This document shows, piece after piece, positions 33,095 through 44,916 of a stretch of DNA of 64,000 nt (the stretch's first letter is position 1; each line of letters starts with the position of its first letter). The position numbers and the translations under genes are program-made. The notes beneath the pieces were generated by a model. That model searched no databases. It worked only from the letters and a program-made list of their open reading frames with translations, and was not told where the DNA came from. Source of the DNA: Azoarcus sp. (GTDB lineage: Bacteria > Pseudomonadota > Gammaproteobacteria > Burkholderiales > Rhodocyclaceae); contig JAUVVG010000025.1 in NCBI GenBank assembly GCA_030604735.1, positions 1 through 64,000 of the forward strand, written 5' to 3'.

Positions 33095-34000
33095 ATGGAA
33101 CAAAACGACCTGGATCCGAATGATTTGTTGATCTTCGCCGAAGTCGTGGAGCAGCACAGCTTCACCGCGGCGGCGGAGCGGCTGGGCATGCCGAAATCGT
33201 CGGTTTCGCGGAGAATCTCCCAGTTGGAAGAGCGACTGGGCGAGCGGGTGTTGTTGCGTACCACCCGCAAACTGACCCTGACCGAGTTCGGACGCAGCCT
33301 GCTTCACCATGCCCAGCAGATCGCCGCCGAGGTCGGCGCCGCGACCGCGCTGGCCGAGTACCGCCAGGTCCGGCCCAATGGTCGTTTGCGGGTATCGATG
33401 CCAGGCGATTTCGCCAACATCCTGCTGATCGATCTGCTGGCGGCCTTCGCCGCGCTGCACCCGGAGGTCACGCTGGACATCGACCTTTCGCCGCGACGGG
33501 TGGACCTGATCGGCGAGAACTTCGACCTCGCGCTGCGCATGGGCGACCTGCCGGACGACGCCACCATCGCCGCCCGCAAGATCGGCGAGTTCAGCGAGGG
33601 CTTGTATGCCTCGCCGGAATACATCCGCTCTCGCGGCATGCCGAAATCACCAGAAGAATTGATGAACCACGACACGCTGTGTCTGCTGGCCCGTAGCGGC
33701 GACCTGCGACCGTGGCGGCTGCGTGGCCCGGAGCGGGAGCACACCCTGGTGCCGCCGGCACGCTTCAGCGCGAACTCGCCCGAACTCCTGATCCGCCTCG
33801 CCCGCGCCGGCTCGGGCATCACCGCGGTACCCGACCGCTACGCGATCCCGTTCATGCGCCGCGGCGAGATGCTGAGGGTGCTCCCCGACTGGTGCCTGCC
33901 CACAACCACCTGCTGGGCGGTCTTCCCCGGCCGCCGCCTGATGCCGGCCAAGACAAGGGCGTTTCTGGACATGCTGGCAGAGGGCCTGCCGGATAAATGA
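33095..34000 (+). CDS. LysR family transcriptional regulator
   Basis: A 301-residue LysR-type regulator: the N-terminal winged HTH (LIFAEVVEQHSFTAAAERLGMPKSSVSRRISQLEERLG) is followed by a periplasmic-binding-like effector domain (about 90-295). It is divergent from azoR, its likely target. The effector is unknown but may be a quinone or other electrophile, given the target. Confidence 0.92.
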   Translation: MEQNDLDPNDLLIFAEVVEQHSFTAAAERLGMPKSSVSRRISQLEERLGERVLLRTTRKLTLTEFGRSLLHHAQQIAAEVGAATALAEYRQVRPNGRLRVSMPGDFANILLIDLLAAFAALHPEVTLDIDLSPRRVDLIGENFDLALRMGDLPDDATIAARKIGEFSEGLYASPEYIRSRGMPKSPEELMNHDTLCLLARSGDLRPWRLRGPEREHTLVPPARFSANSPELLIRLARAGSGITAVPDRYAIPFMRRGEMLRVLPDWCLPTTTCWAVFPGRRLMPAKTRAFLDMLAEGLPDK

Positions 34001-34107
34001 AAAAATTCTTGCCGCGCGAGAGGATAATTTGGTCTGCGCAGCAGTCGTAACCCCTACGTCGATCATCGTGAAGACAGTGATGATCCATTGGGAACTGAAG
34101 GATGGAC

Positions 34108-34311
34108 ATGAGGATTGAATACGATCGCAAAGAGGATATGCTGCATATCGAATTCTCCAAAGAACCCATCGTCAAGGATGTTTCCCATGGATGGAATATC
34201 AACATCGCCTACTCGGCTTCCGGAATCGCTGAAATCGTGATTCTCGACGCCTGGGAAGCGGGTTTCTGGCCGCTCGAAAATGCGAGCGATCTTCTCAGCC
34301 TGGCAGCCTAG
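34108..34311 (+). CDS. DUF2283 family protein
   Basis: A 67-residue protein; MRIEYDRKEDMLHIEF followed by DVSHGWNINIAYSASGIAEIVILDA matches DUF2283. Some members pair with DUF4258 proteins in toxin-antitoxin-like loci, but no partner is seen. AAGGA precedes the ATG at 34108 at a good distance; the ATG at 34102 is too close to it. The function is unknown. Confidence 0.8.
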   Translation: MRIEYDRKEDMLHIEFSKEPIVKDVSHGWNINIAYSASGIAEIVILDAWEAGFWPLENASDLLSLAA

Positions 34312-34348
34312 TGGTCTGCTTCGTCAATTCTGTTCAGTGATTCACAAA

Positions 34349-34873
34349 ATGCCCCTGCCCAACCCCTTCTACTACCCGCCTCGCTTTCTCTTTCTCGCAC
34401 TCTTCTTCGTCTGCACCGGCCTGCTCGGTTTCGGGCTCTACCTGCAACATGGAGTCGGGCTCGAACCTTGCCCGATGTGCATCATGCAACGCTACGCCTT
34501 CGTGCTGGTGGCGCTGGTCGGTCTGATAGCCGGCATTCACGCGCCGGGGAGAGGTGGAGTGATCGGCTACAGCGTGCTGTTGCTGATCCTGACCGCAGCA
34601 GGAGGAACGGTCGCGGCACAACAGTCCATCCTGCAGCGTCAACCCCCGAATCTGGCCGAGTGCGGTCCGGGGTTCGAGTACCTGGTGGAGAGTTTCGGAC
34701 TGGCCGAGGCCTTGCCGATGATGTTCCGCGGGACCGGTGACTGCGGTGCGATCGACTGGACCTTTCTCGGACTGAGCATCGCCAACTGGTCGCTGGTCTG
34801 CTTCATCGCGGTGGGCCTGTTCGCACTCGGAATGATCCTGATGGGCGGGAAAACTACTCCAGCACCTCGATGA
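34349..34873 (+). CDS. dsbB: Disulfide bond formation protein DsbB
   Basis: A 174-residue inner-membrane protein with four transmembrane helices. It reoxidises DsbA in the periplasm and passes electrons to quinone. The first redox pair is C41/C44 (CPMC, followed by IMQRYAF) and the second is C105/C132 in the long periplasmic loop. The C-terminal 20 bases overlap the convergent PilZ gene. Confidence 0.92.
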   Translation: MPLPNPFYYPPRFLFLALFFVCTGLLGFGLYLQHGVGLEPCPMCIMQRYAFVLVALVGLIAGIHAPGRGGVIGYSVLLLILTAAGGTVAAQQSILQRQPPNLAECGPGFEYLVESFGLAEALPMMFRGTGDCGAIDWTFLGLSIANWSLVCFIAVGLFALGMILMGGKTTPAPR

Positions 34874-35162
34874 TCGCGCCGCCGATTTCGTAGCGACCGT
34901 CTTCGAGCATGTGACAGCGTCGCACCTCGATCCGCGCGACGAGAGAAGGACGCTCGAGCCGTTCGGTTGGCGAGACGATCTCCACTCGCAGGATCTCGGA
35001 CTGCCCCGGAACGTAGTCGGCGCGCAAGGTCATGCCGCCGACGCTCAACTCGATGCACTCGGCCGCGATCCTGTCATCGAAGTCGAGCAGGATGAAGGCT
35101 TCTGTTCCGAGCGGGATCCGCCGGTCGAGTCTGCGGTCGGAAGGGGCTGCGCGGTCGTTCAT
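34854..35162 (-). CDS. PilZ domain protein
   Basis: A 102-residue single-domain PilZ protein, likely a c-di-GMP receptor. RRLDRR at residues 10-15 supplies the RxxxR arginine pair, and ELSVGG corresponds to the (D/N)xSxxG motif with Glu in place of Asp/Asn. The ATG at 35162 is used; a TTG six codons earlier would extend it. It is a convergent overlap with dsbB. It could link c-di-GMP to the pilus system, but there is no local evidence. Confidence 0.82.
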   Translation of the reverse strand: MNDRAAPSDRRLDRRIPLGTEAFILLDFDDRIAAECIELSVGGMTLRADYVPGQSEILRVEIVSPTERLERPSLVARIEVRRCHMLEDGRYEIGGAIIEVLE

Positions 35163-35337
35163 GGCTTCGGATCCAGGCAAATGGGCCGCCCGATTTTAGC
35201 CTGCTTTGCGCTGCGGCTGTGCAGCCGCTTGAACGGCACGGCGCACGACACCAGGACGGACGCAAGCCTTTCTGTGCTCAATAAGATCGCCGCTTGCTGC
35301 CGCGTGCGACCCAGTCACCCGACTGGTCGCCCCCTCT

Positions 35338-35552
35338 TCAGCAGGCGCCGTCCCGCACCCCAAACTTGCGCAGGAGGTTCTCCAGCGGGCAAAAGCGGGT
35401 GAAGCCGCTCTGGAACAAGTTCACCCCGACGAAGGCGGTGAGCCACAGGAAGTGCTTGCTGACGAACAGCGGCGAGGCCTCGACACCGAGCGCGAGGGAA
35501 ATCAATACGAAGGCGCCGGCGAAGATCCGGACGAACTGGTTGACGGTCAGAT

Positions 35553-35556
<4 letters not shown>
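35338..35556 (-). CDS. DUF2892 (YgaP-like transmembrane) protein
   Basis: A 72-residue protein with two hydrophobic helices (FVRIFAGAFVLISLALG and HFLWLTAFVGVNLFQSGF) and FCPLE, the DUF2892 pattern found in the membrane part of YgaP. Its ATG overlaps the stop of the RND permease gene (ATGA), so it is the last gene of the efflux operon. The family is often associated with sulfur handling and rhodanese domains. Confidence 0.85.
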
Positions 35557-38867
<3,311 letters not shown>

Positions 38868-38879
38868 CCGCGGCTCCGC

Positions 38880-39926
38880 TCAGCGACCCGCGGCTCGGGC
38901 CGCGCGCGCGATGATGCCGGCCTGGATCGGATCGAGCGCGATCTCCTCGCCCCCGGTCAGCCCGGCCAGCACCTCGATCATGTCGTCGCCGATCAGTTCC
39001 CCTACCCTGATCTGACGCAGGCTGAAACCGGTGCGCGGGTCGGTGACATAGACACCGGTGACCTCGCTGCGGCGCACTACCGCCACCCGCGGCACCACGA
39101 TGCGATCGGCCTGACCGGCGGAGAAATGCACCCGGGCAAAGGCACCGGGCAACACGCCTTCGAGATCCGGGGGCAGCTCCACCCGGACCCGCAAGGTGTG
39201 GGTACGGGCGTCAGCCGCCGGCAGGACGATGACACGGGTCGCTTCGGCACGACGCCCCGTGTCGGGGAACTCGACGCTCGCACCCAGCGAGTCGAGCTCG
39301 ATCGCCGAGAATCGCCCCTGGGGCACGTCGACCACCGCGCGCATCGCGGACGGATCATAGACGGTCACCAGGCGCATGCCCGGCTGGGCCATTTCGCCTG
39401 ATTCGACATGACGTTCGGACACGATCCCGTTCAGCGGCGAAAAGATGTCGGCGTAGCCGAGCACCGTCACCGCCTGCCCGCGTCCGGCGCGTGCCGCGCG
39501 CATTCCGGCCTCGGCCGCCTGAAACGCCGTACGTGCCTGATCGACTGCGGACTGGCTGACGAAGCCCCGCTCGGCGAGGCTGCGCACCCGGTCGTATTCG
39601 AGCCGCGCTTGGGTCAGCGCCGCCTGCGCTTGGGCGAGCACCGCCTCGGCGCCGGCAACCCCCTGGGTGGCCTCGGAGGCATCGATGCGCAACAGACGAT
39701 CCCCGGCCCTGACCCTGTCGCCGGCATCGACGCTCAATTCGACGACTCGGCCCGGCATCTGAGCCGATACGGTGGCCTGATGGATCGCCTCGATGGTCGC
39801 TTCAGCGGCATAAGCGAGCGCAGTCGGTCGGGCCTCGACCCGGAACGTGGGCAGGTCGGCATGAACGGGTGCCGCCAACAGTGCGGCAACGAGCATGACA
39901 GGACGGAGAATGCGGGGTGTCTTCAT
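38880..39926 (-). CDS. RND efflux periplasmic adaptor (membrane fusion protein)
   Basis: A 348-residue adaptor with a signal peptide (MKTPRILRPVMLVAALLAAPVHA). The biotinyl-lipoyl halves flank a helical hairpin (about 75-140; ARLEYDRVRSLAERG), and beta-barrel and membrane-proximal domains follow. The ATG at 39926 is preferred over one at 39932 because it falls exactly where the strong promoter would start transcription. The permease follows 12 bases later. Confidence 0.9.
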   Translation of the reverse strand: MKTPRILRPVMLVAALLAAPVHADLPTFRVEARPTALAYAAEATIEAIHQATVSAQMPGRVVELSVDAGDRVRAGDRLLRIDASEATQGVAGAEAVLAQAQAALTQARLEYDRVRSLAERGFVSQSAVDQARTAFQAAEAGMRAARAGRGQAVTVLGYADIFSPLNGIVSERHVESGEMAQPGMRLVTVYDPSAMRAVVDVPQGRFSAIELDSLGASVEFPDTGRRAEATRVIVLPAADARTHTLRVRVELPPDLEGVLPGAFARVHFSAGQADRIVVPRVAVVRRSEVTGVYVTDPRTGFSLRQIRVGELIGDDMIEVLAGLTGGEEIALDPIQAGIIARAARAAGR

Positions 39927-39961
39927 GAACATTAGTATAGTCTAATATTCATGGAAGTCAA
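39927..39961 (-). promoter_or_regulatory. Sigma-70-like promoter overlapped by a palindrome, RND operon
   Basis: On the minus strand TTGACT (39956-39961), a 16-base spacer and TATACT (39934-39939) form a near-consensus promoter ending 7 bases before the adaptor ATG. The palindrome GAACATTAG-N6-CTAATATTC (39927-39950) covers the -10 box and spacer, as an ArsR-type or similar repressor operator would. Confidence 0.65.
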
Positions 39962-40033
39962 AACGAATCGACTCTTACATCCGCGTCCGCAGTAACCTCC
40001 GGATTGACCTCACACCCGGCCGGAACGCGGTCA

Positions 40034-40423
40034 TCACGAACTGCCGCCCTCACCCGCGCAGCGTGCGGCATGGGCGGCCATGGCGTCGATGACCGCGTCC
40101 GCCTCGCCGACGGTCTGACCGAGCTCGATCTCGCAGTCGGGATGCGCCTCGCGCGCCGCCTGCAGCAACACCGGCAAATCCTTCTTGAGGTGTCCCCCCT
40201 GGGCGAGGAACATCGGCACCACCGAGATCCGGCTGACACCGGCCGCGGCCAGTGTATCGATCGCTTCGGGCAGGGTCGGCGTCATGAATTCGAGGAAGGC
40301 GAGTGCGACTTCCATATCCGGTTCGGCCGACTGCAGCTTGGTCTGGACCCGCTCCATCGGGCGCGCCCATTCCGGAGCCCGGGCACCATGGCCGAAAAGG
40401 ATTACTGCCTTGCGCTTTGCCAT
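40034..40423 (-). CDS. CbiX/SirB family chelatase-like protein
   Basis: A 129-residue single-domain CbiX protein. ILFGHGAR near the N terminus and FLAQGGHLKKDLP carry the two histidines of sirohydrochlorin cobalt/iron chelatases. It could insert metal into sirohydrochlorin for siroheme or cobalamin, but no other tetrapyrrole gene is near. It follows tcdA by 5 bases, so they are probably cotranscribed. Confidence 0.85.
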   Translation of the reverse strand: MAKRKAVILFGHGARAPEWARPMERVQTKLQSAEPDMEVALAFLEFMTPTLPEAIDTLAAAGVSRISVVPMFLAQGGHLKKDLPVLLQAAREAHPDCEIELGQTVGEADAVIDAMAAHAARCAGEGGSS

Positions 40424-40428
40424 CTGCT

Positions 40429-41253
40429 CTACTCCACTGGATTGTGTTCTGAATCGGGCTCATCGCTGCGGGACAGGATCGCCTCGACGCCGCGCGCGGC
40501 GGCGAAGAAGCCAAAGCTCGCGGTGACCATCACGCTCGACCCATAGCCGGCGCAGGCAAGTCCCTGCAAGCCGTCTGTGCTGTCACAGGCCCCCTCTGGA
40601 AAACGCAACGGTTCGTCGGAATAGACTGCCGGAATGCCGAACGAACGCCTGGGGTTGCGGGAAAAGCCATGCTCGGTGCGCAGGCGTTTGCGGACCTTCG
40701 CGAGCAGCGGGTCCTGCTCGGTGCGCGACAGGTCGCCGATCCGGATCCGGGTCGGGTCAAGCTTGCCGCCCGCCCCGCCACACACCACGAGCCGGGTGCG
40801 GGTCCGGCGGCAGGCCAGCACCATCGCGACCTTGGCACGCACGTTGTCGATCGCATCCACCACCAGATCGAAGCCTTGCAGCAGCGCCGCTGCATTGTCC
40901 GGCGTCAGGAAATCATCGACGATCGTCACCGCCGCGGTCGGATTGATGCCGACGATGCGGTCGCGCATCGCCTCGACCTTGGCCTGGCCCAGTGTCGCGT
41001 CGAGGGCATGGATCTGGCGGTTGATGTTGGACTCGGCGACATGATCGAGATCGACCAGGGTCAAGTGACCGACTCCGGTCCGCGCCAGCGCTTCGGCAAT
41101 CCACGACCCGACCCCGCCAACGCCGACCACGCAGACATGCGCGCTGGCGAGCCTCGTCGCGGCCTCGTCACCATAAACACGCGACACGCCGCCGAAGCGG
41201 CGCGCGCGATCGATATCGCCGGAAACACGGGAAAGCGGGTCGGATTGAATCAT
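40429..41253 (-). CDS. tcdA: tRNA threonylcarbamoyladenosine dehydratase (TcdA/YgdL)
   Basis: A 274-residue E1-like enzyme of the TcdA type. It uses ATP to form cyclic t6A at position 37 of ANN-decoding tRNAs. The nucleotide loop CVVGVGGVGSWIAEAL is at about 40-56, followed by LVDLDHVAESNINRQ. CGGAGGKLDPTRI and GSSVMVTASFGF are family motifs. It lies 5 bases upstream of the CbiX gene. Confidence 0.92.
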   Translation of the reverse strand: MIQSDPLSRVSGDIDRARRFGGVSRVYGDEAATRLASAHVCVVGVGGVGSWIAEALARTGVGHLTLVDLDHVAESNINRQIHALDATLGQAKVEAMRDRIVGINPTAAVTIVDDFLTPDNAAALLQGFDLVVDAIDNVRAKVAMVLACRRTRTRLVVCGGAGGKLDPTRIRIGDLSRTEQDPLLAKVRKRLRTEHGFSRNPRRSFGIPAVYSDEPLRFPEGACDSTDGLQGLACAGYGSSVMVTASFGFFAAARGVEAILSRSDEPDSEHNPVE

Positions 41254-41384
41254 GATGAGGATCTTGCACGCGCCGATCGGAAATTCCAGGCGATGTTACA
41301 GGAGCGCGAACTCGGACAGGGGGATTGCATCCAACACAGGCCAACGACAGCGGGCGATCGCTCGCTCGCATACAGGAGACCCTC

Positions 41385-42005
41385 ATGCCTGCACTTCTTC
41401 GCCGGACATTGCTGACCGCCTTGGTGGTCGGACTGGTATCGAATGCGCATGGGTTCGGTTCGGCGATGACGATGACCGAAGCGGGTCTCCAGGCCAGGGA
41501 GGCTGGCGATCTGGCCACCGCTGCAGCGCTGCTGGAGAGAGCCGCACGTGGCGGCAACCGGCTGGGGCAGTTCCATTACGCGATGATGATTCTCGACGGC
41601 CAGGCCGAGCAGGCAGAACCCCGGGCCGGTTGGCGCTGGCTGCGTCGTGCCAGCGCAGCCGGATTGCCCGAGGCGCAGTTCGAATTCGCCCGGCTTTACG
41701 ACGAGGGCCAGGGCGTGAGGCAGTCGCATGCGGTTGCCGCCGAGTGGTATCGCCGCGCCGCCTCCCAAGGGCATGCCGATGCGCAGTTCAGGCTGGCGAT
41801 GCTTCAGTTGCACGGTACCGGCATAGCGGCCGATCCGCATGCGGCGATCCGGTGGTTGCATGCCGCGGCGAGCGCGGGTCGCCGCGATGCCAAGCAGGCA
41901 CTGGCACAAATCTACTCGGCCGGCTTCGTGATCGAGGCCGACCCGCACGCCGCCGCGCTATGGAAGGCGCGCGCCTCGGATGAGGCTGCGGTTCGTCGAG
42001 AGTAA
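41385..42005 (+). CDS. Sel1-repeat protein, exported
   Basis: A 206-residue protein: a signal peptide (about 1-24) and then four to five Sel1-like repeats of about 36 residues (for example AQFEFARLYDEGQGV and AQFRLAMLQLHGTGI), which form a helical solenoid for protein binding. AGGAG is 7 bases before the ATG at 41385. It is probably periplasmic; partner unknown. Confidence 0.85.
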   Translation: MPALLRRTLLTALVVGLVSNAHGFGSAMTMTEAGLQAREAGDLATAAALLERAARGGNRLGQFHYAMMILDGQAEQAEPRAGWRWLRRASAAGLPEAQFEFARLYDEGQGVRQSHAVAAEWYRRAASQGHADAQFRLAMLQLHGTGIAADPHAAIRWLHAAASAGRRDAKQALAQIYSAGFVIEADPHAAALWKARASDEAAVRRE

Positions 42006-42053
42006 ACAACAGGCCTGCGGGCGCGCCGAAACAACTGGCGCGCGCTGTAAGCC

Positions 42054-43013
42054 TCAGGCCGGTTCGGCCATGCGGGATTCATCCAGCCACACGCCCAGCC
42101 CCTGGGCATTGAGTTCCAGGTCCATTCCCAGAATGGCTAGAACCTGTTCTTCCGGCAAGGTCCAGCCGTGGCGCTCGGCCTCCTCCCTGACGATCTGCTC
42201 CAATCCGGCCAGAATCTCGACATGACGTGCGACGCCATCACCGCGCGCGGCTCGGGCGACTGCGACTTCGGTATCGATCAGGCGGTGAAGATCGGCCGCC
42301 AGTCGCTCGACATCGGTGACGCGGCTGTAATGGGTCAGGTACATCGCCTCCGGTCCGAATGACAGCATGCGATCGATAGACGCATGCAAGGCTTCCGGGT
42401 CGAACTGGGTCGGCGTGGTGGTCGGGAACACGAAGGCCCGGCCATTGACGTCGAGTTCGCGATAAGAAAGACCAAAAGTGTCGCCAGTGAAAAACGCCCG
42501 CGCTGTTTCGTCCCAGATGCAGATGTGGTGACGCGCATGCCCCGGCGTGTCGATCACGCGAAAGCGGCGGTCGCCCATCGTGACTTCGAGGCCGTCGATC
42601 GCGGCGACGATCCGGTCTTCCGCGACCGGCGCGAGGCGACCGTACATCGCGAAGGTTTTCTCGGCGCCATAGACCGCCGCAGTGGCATCCCACAAGCGGG
42701 TCGGATCGATCAAATGCCGGACGCCACGCGGATGCACCAGCAGGTTGGCGTTCGGCAGGGCGCACATCAGGCTGCCTGCGCCGCCGGCATGGTCGAGATG
42801 GATGTGGGTAAGCATCACCCAGGCGACGTTCTCCGGAGCGATTCCCGATGCGGCCAGGGCGGATAGCACCCTCGGCACCGAGGCATTGGTGCCGGTATCG
42901 ATGACGGCAGCCTGCCCCTGGTGAATGACGAGATGGATGGCGGCGAGCCCTTCGCGACAATATCCGGCGTCGACTGCCAATATTCCATCCGGATGCGCGG
43001 TCACATACTGCAC
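42054..43013 (-). CDS. MBL-fold metallo-hydrolase
   Basis: A 319-residue metallo-beta-lactamase-fold hydrolase with the HxHxDH motif (H70, H72, D74, H75 in THIHLDHAGG) and later histidines in DTPGHARHH and FFTGDTFG. The last 60 residues are an extra helical domain seen in a subgroup of these enzymes. A GTG at 43013 is the start, with AAGGAGG 9-13 bases upstream. It is divergent from the MalY-like gene. The substrate is unknown. Confidence 0.85.
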   Translation of the reverse strand: MQYVTAHPDGILAVDAGYCREGLAAIHLVIHQGQAAVIDTGTNASVPRVLSALAASGIAPENVAWVMLTHIHLDHAGGAGSLMCALPNANLLVHPRGVRHLIDPTRLWDATAAVYGAEKTFAMYGRLAPVAEDRIVAAIDGLEVTMGDRRFRVIDTPGHARHHICIWDETARAFFTGDTFGLSYRELDVNGRAFVFPTTTPTQFDPEALHASIDRMLSFGPEAMYLTHYSRVTDVERLAADLHRLIDTEVAVARAARGDGVARHVEILAGLEQIVREEAERHGWTLPEEQVLAILGMDLELNAQGLGVWLDESRMAEPA

Positions 43014-43104
43014 GATCGTCTCCCTCCTTCTCCGAGAGTAATTTGGCGTAATTGTATATGCTTGACCCTGATCCGAACGAACTTCGCCGACAGGATGCCC
43101 CACG

Positions 43105-44253
43105 ATGATGCACGCTTTCGACTTTGACACGCCGATCGACCGTCGTTCCATGCCGGGCGAGAAATGGGGACGCTACGCCGGCACCGACGTCCTGCCGATG
43201 TGGGTGGCCGACAGGGACTTCGCCGCCCCTGCCCCGGTCATAGAAGCCTTGCACGCTCGGGTGTCGCACGGCGTGCTGGGCTACACCGATGCCTGGCCCA
43301 GCCTGGTCGAAACGGTGGTGTCGGCGATCGCGCGCGACCATGACTGGACGGTAGACCCCGATTGGCTGGTGTGGTTGCCTGGCATCGTCACCGGCTTCAA
43401 CCTCGCCTGCCGGATCGCTGGCCATGAGGGCGACGAGGTGTTCACCACCACCCCGGTGTATCCGCCTTTCCTGACCGCACCGGCGAACAACGGCCGCCAT
43501 CTGGTGAGCCGTCCGCTGGTGGAGGAAAACGGCCGGTGGGTGTGGAACAGGGAGTCCACCGAAGCGGCCATGAGCGCCCGGACTCGCTTGCTGATGCTGT
43601 GCAACCCCCACAACCCGACCGGCCGCGTGTTCGACCGGGACGAACTGTCCTGGCTGGCCGGGCTCGCGGAGAAACACGACCTGATCATCTGCTCGGACGA
43701 GATCCACTGTGGCCTCGCGCTGGACGTCGACCACCCCCACATCCCGATCGCCGCGCTGGACGAATCGGTCGCGGCGCGCACGATCACGTTGATGGCGCCG
43801 TCCAAGACCTGGAACATCCCCGGGCTTTACTGCGCGTTCGCAGTCATCCCGGACCCGCAGCTGAGGCAACGCTATCGACACGCGATGCGGGGACTGATCC
43901 CGCAGGCCAACCTGCTCGGAATGGTGGCAGCGGAAGCTGCCTACCGCGACGGCACGCCATGGCGACTTGCCCTGCTGGCCTATCTGCGCAACAGTCGTTT
44001 GCGGGTGATCGACGCGGTCGCCGACATGCCGGGGGTCAGGATGAGCGCGCCGGAGGCCACTTATCTGGCCTGGCTGGACTGCCGCGAATCCGGACTGACC
44101 GACCCCGCGCGCTTTTTCGAAGAGGCCGGGGTCGGCCTGTCCGACGGCAAGGCCTTCGGCATGCCGGGCTTCGTCAGACTGAACTTCGGCTGCCCGCATG
44201 CCACGCTGGACGAAGCGCTGATTCGAATGAAGCGGGCACTGACAGCCGCCTAG
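43105..44253 (+). CDS. MalY/PatB-type PLP-dependent C-S lyase
   Basis: A 382-residue fold-type I PLP enzyme of the MalY/PatB group: MPMWVADRDF, NPHNPTGRVF, SDEIHCGL and K234 in APSKTWNIPG. Such enzymes cleave cystathionine or other cysteine conjugates to homocysteine or thiols, pyruvate and ammonia. It could supply methionine synthesis. The start ATG ATG at 43105 is likely. It is divergent from the MBL hydrolase with a 91-base gap. Confidence 0.88.
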   Translation: MMHAFDFDTPIDRRSMPGEKWGRYAGTDVLPMWVADRDFAAPAPVIEALHARVSHGVLGYTDAWPSLVETVVSAIARDHDWTVDPDWLVWLPGIVTGFNLACRIAGHEGDEVFTTTPVYPPFLTAPANNGRHLVSRPLVEENGRWVWNRESTEAAMSARTRLLMLCNPHNPTGRVFDRDELSWLAGLAEKHDLIICSDEIHCGLALDVDHPHIPIAALDESVAARTITLMAPSKTWNIPGLYCAFAVIPDPQLRQRYRHAMRGLIPQANLLGMVAAEAAYRDGTPWRLALLAYLRNSRLRVIDAVADMPGVRMSAPEATYLAWLDCRESGLTDPARFFEEAGVGLSDGKAFGMPGFVRLNFGCPHATLDEALIRMKRALTAA

Positions 44254-44298
44254 TTCCCGCTAATGAAATACTGCGCTCTTGAAGAAGTTTAAGTATGA

Positions 44299-44355
44299 CG
44301 TCCGATGGTGGGCACCTCCCTCTTCAATGGGGAGGCACCATTGCACTAGCGGACG
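44299..44355. repeat. Three-tier inverted repeat between convergent genes
   Basis: CGTCCG/CGGACG (outer), ATGGTG/CACCAT (middle) and CCTCCC/GGGAGG (inner) nest in 57 bases with a 9-base apical loop and side bulges. It lies between the malY-like gene and the convergent ssb stop. T tracts are weak, so it may be a structured 3' end rather than a standard terminator. Confidence 0.6.
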
Positions 44356-44362
44356 GTTATTC

Positions 44363-44866
44363 CTAAAAAGGGATATCGTCGTCGAAATCGCCGAATCCGC
44401 CCCCCTGCGCTGGCGCCCGCGACGGTGCATCAGACGACTGGGCGGCCGGCCGTGCGGGACGCTGCGGAGCGTCGTATCCGCCCCCCGAGCCCGAGTCCTG
44501 CCGTCCCATCGGCGCATCGCCGCCCATGCCCTGGCGGCTGCCGAGCATCTTCATCTCGTCGCCGCGGATTTCGGTCGTGTACCGATCCTGGCCGTCCTTG
44601 TCCTGCCACTTTCGGGTCTGCAGGCGGCCCTCGATATAGACCTGGCTGCCCTTGCGCAGATACTGGGCTGCGATCTCGGCGATCCGTCCGAAGAACACCA
44701 CCCGGTGCCATTCGGTCGCCTCGCGCCGCTCGCCGCTGCTCTTGTCCTTCCAGGTTTCGGTGGTCGCGATCCGGAGATTGCAGATCGCGTCGCCGGACGG
44801 CGCATAGCGGGTTTCGGGATCGGCGCCGAGGTTACCGATCAGAATGACTTTGTTCAGGGATGCCAT
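44363..44866 (-). CDS. ssb: Single-stranded DNA-binding protein
   Basis: A 167-residue SSB with the OB fold at residues 1-110 ([18 protein letters not shown], then [18 protein letters not shown]). A Gly/Gln/Pro-rich linker follows, ending in the partner-binding tip DDDIPF. It coats single-stranded DNA in replication and repair. The start is ATG 44866 although the open frame extends further upstream. An MFS transporter precedes it and uvrA is beyond that, a usual betaproteobacterial order. Confidence 0.97.
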   Translation of the reverse strand: MASLNKVILIGNLGADPETRYAPSGDAICNLRIATTETWKDKSSGERREATEWHRVVFFGRIAEIAAQYLRKGSQVYIEGRLQTRKWQDKDGQDRYTTEIRGDEMKMLGSRQGMGGDAPMGRQDSGSGGGYDAPQRPARPAAQSSDAPSRAPAQGGGFGDFDDDIPF

Positions 44867-44916
44867 CCCGTTCTCCTGTGTTGATGTGCGGCCGCGCACG
44901 GCCGCATGTTGATGCG

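Noticed and set aside
42238-44199. 653-codon open frame opposite malY and running through the MBL gene
   Set aside because: Its tail reads as a shifted frame of the MBL gene and the rest is antisense to the MalY-like gene.
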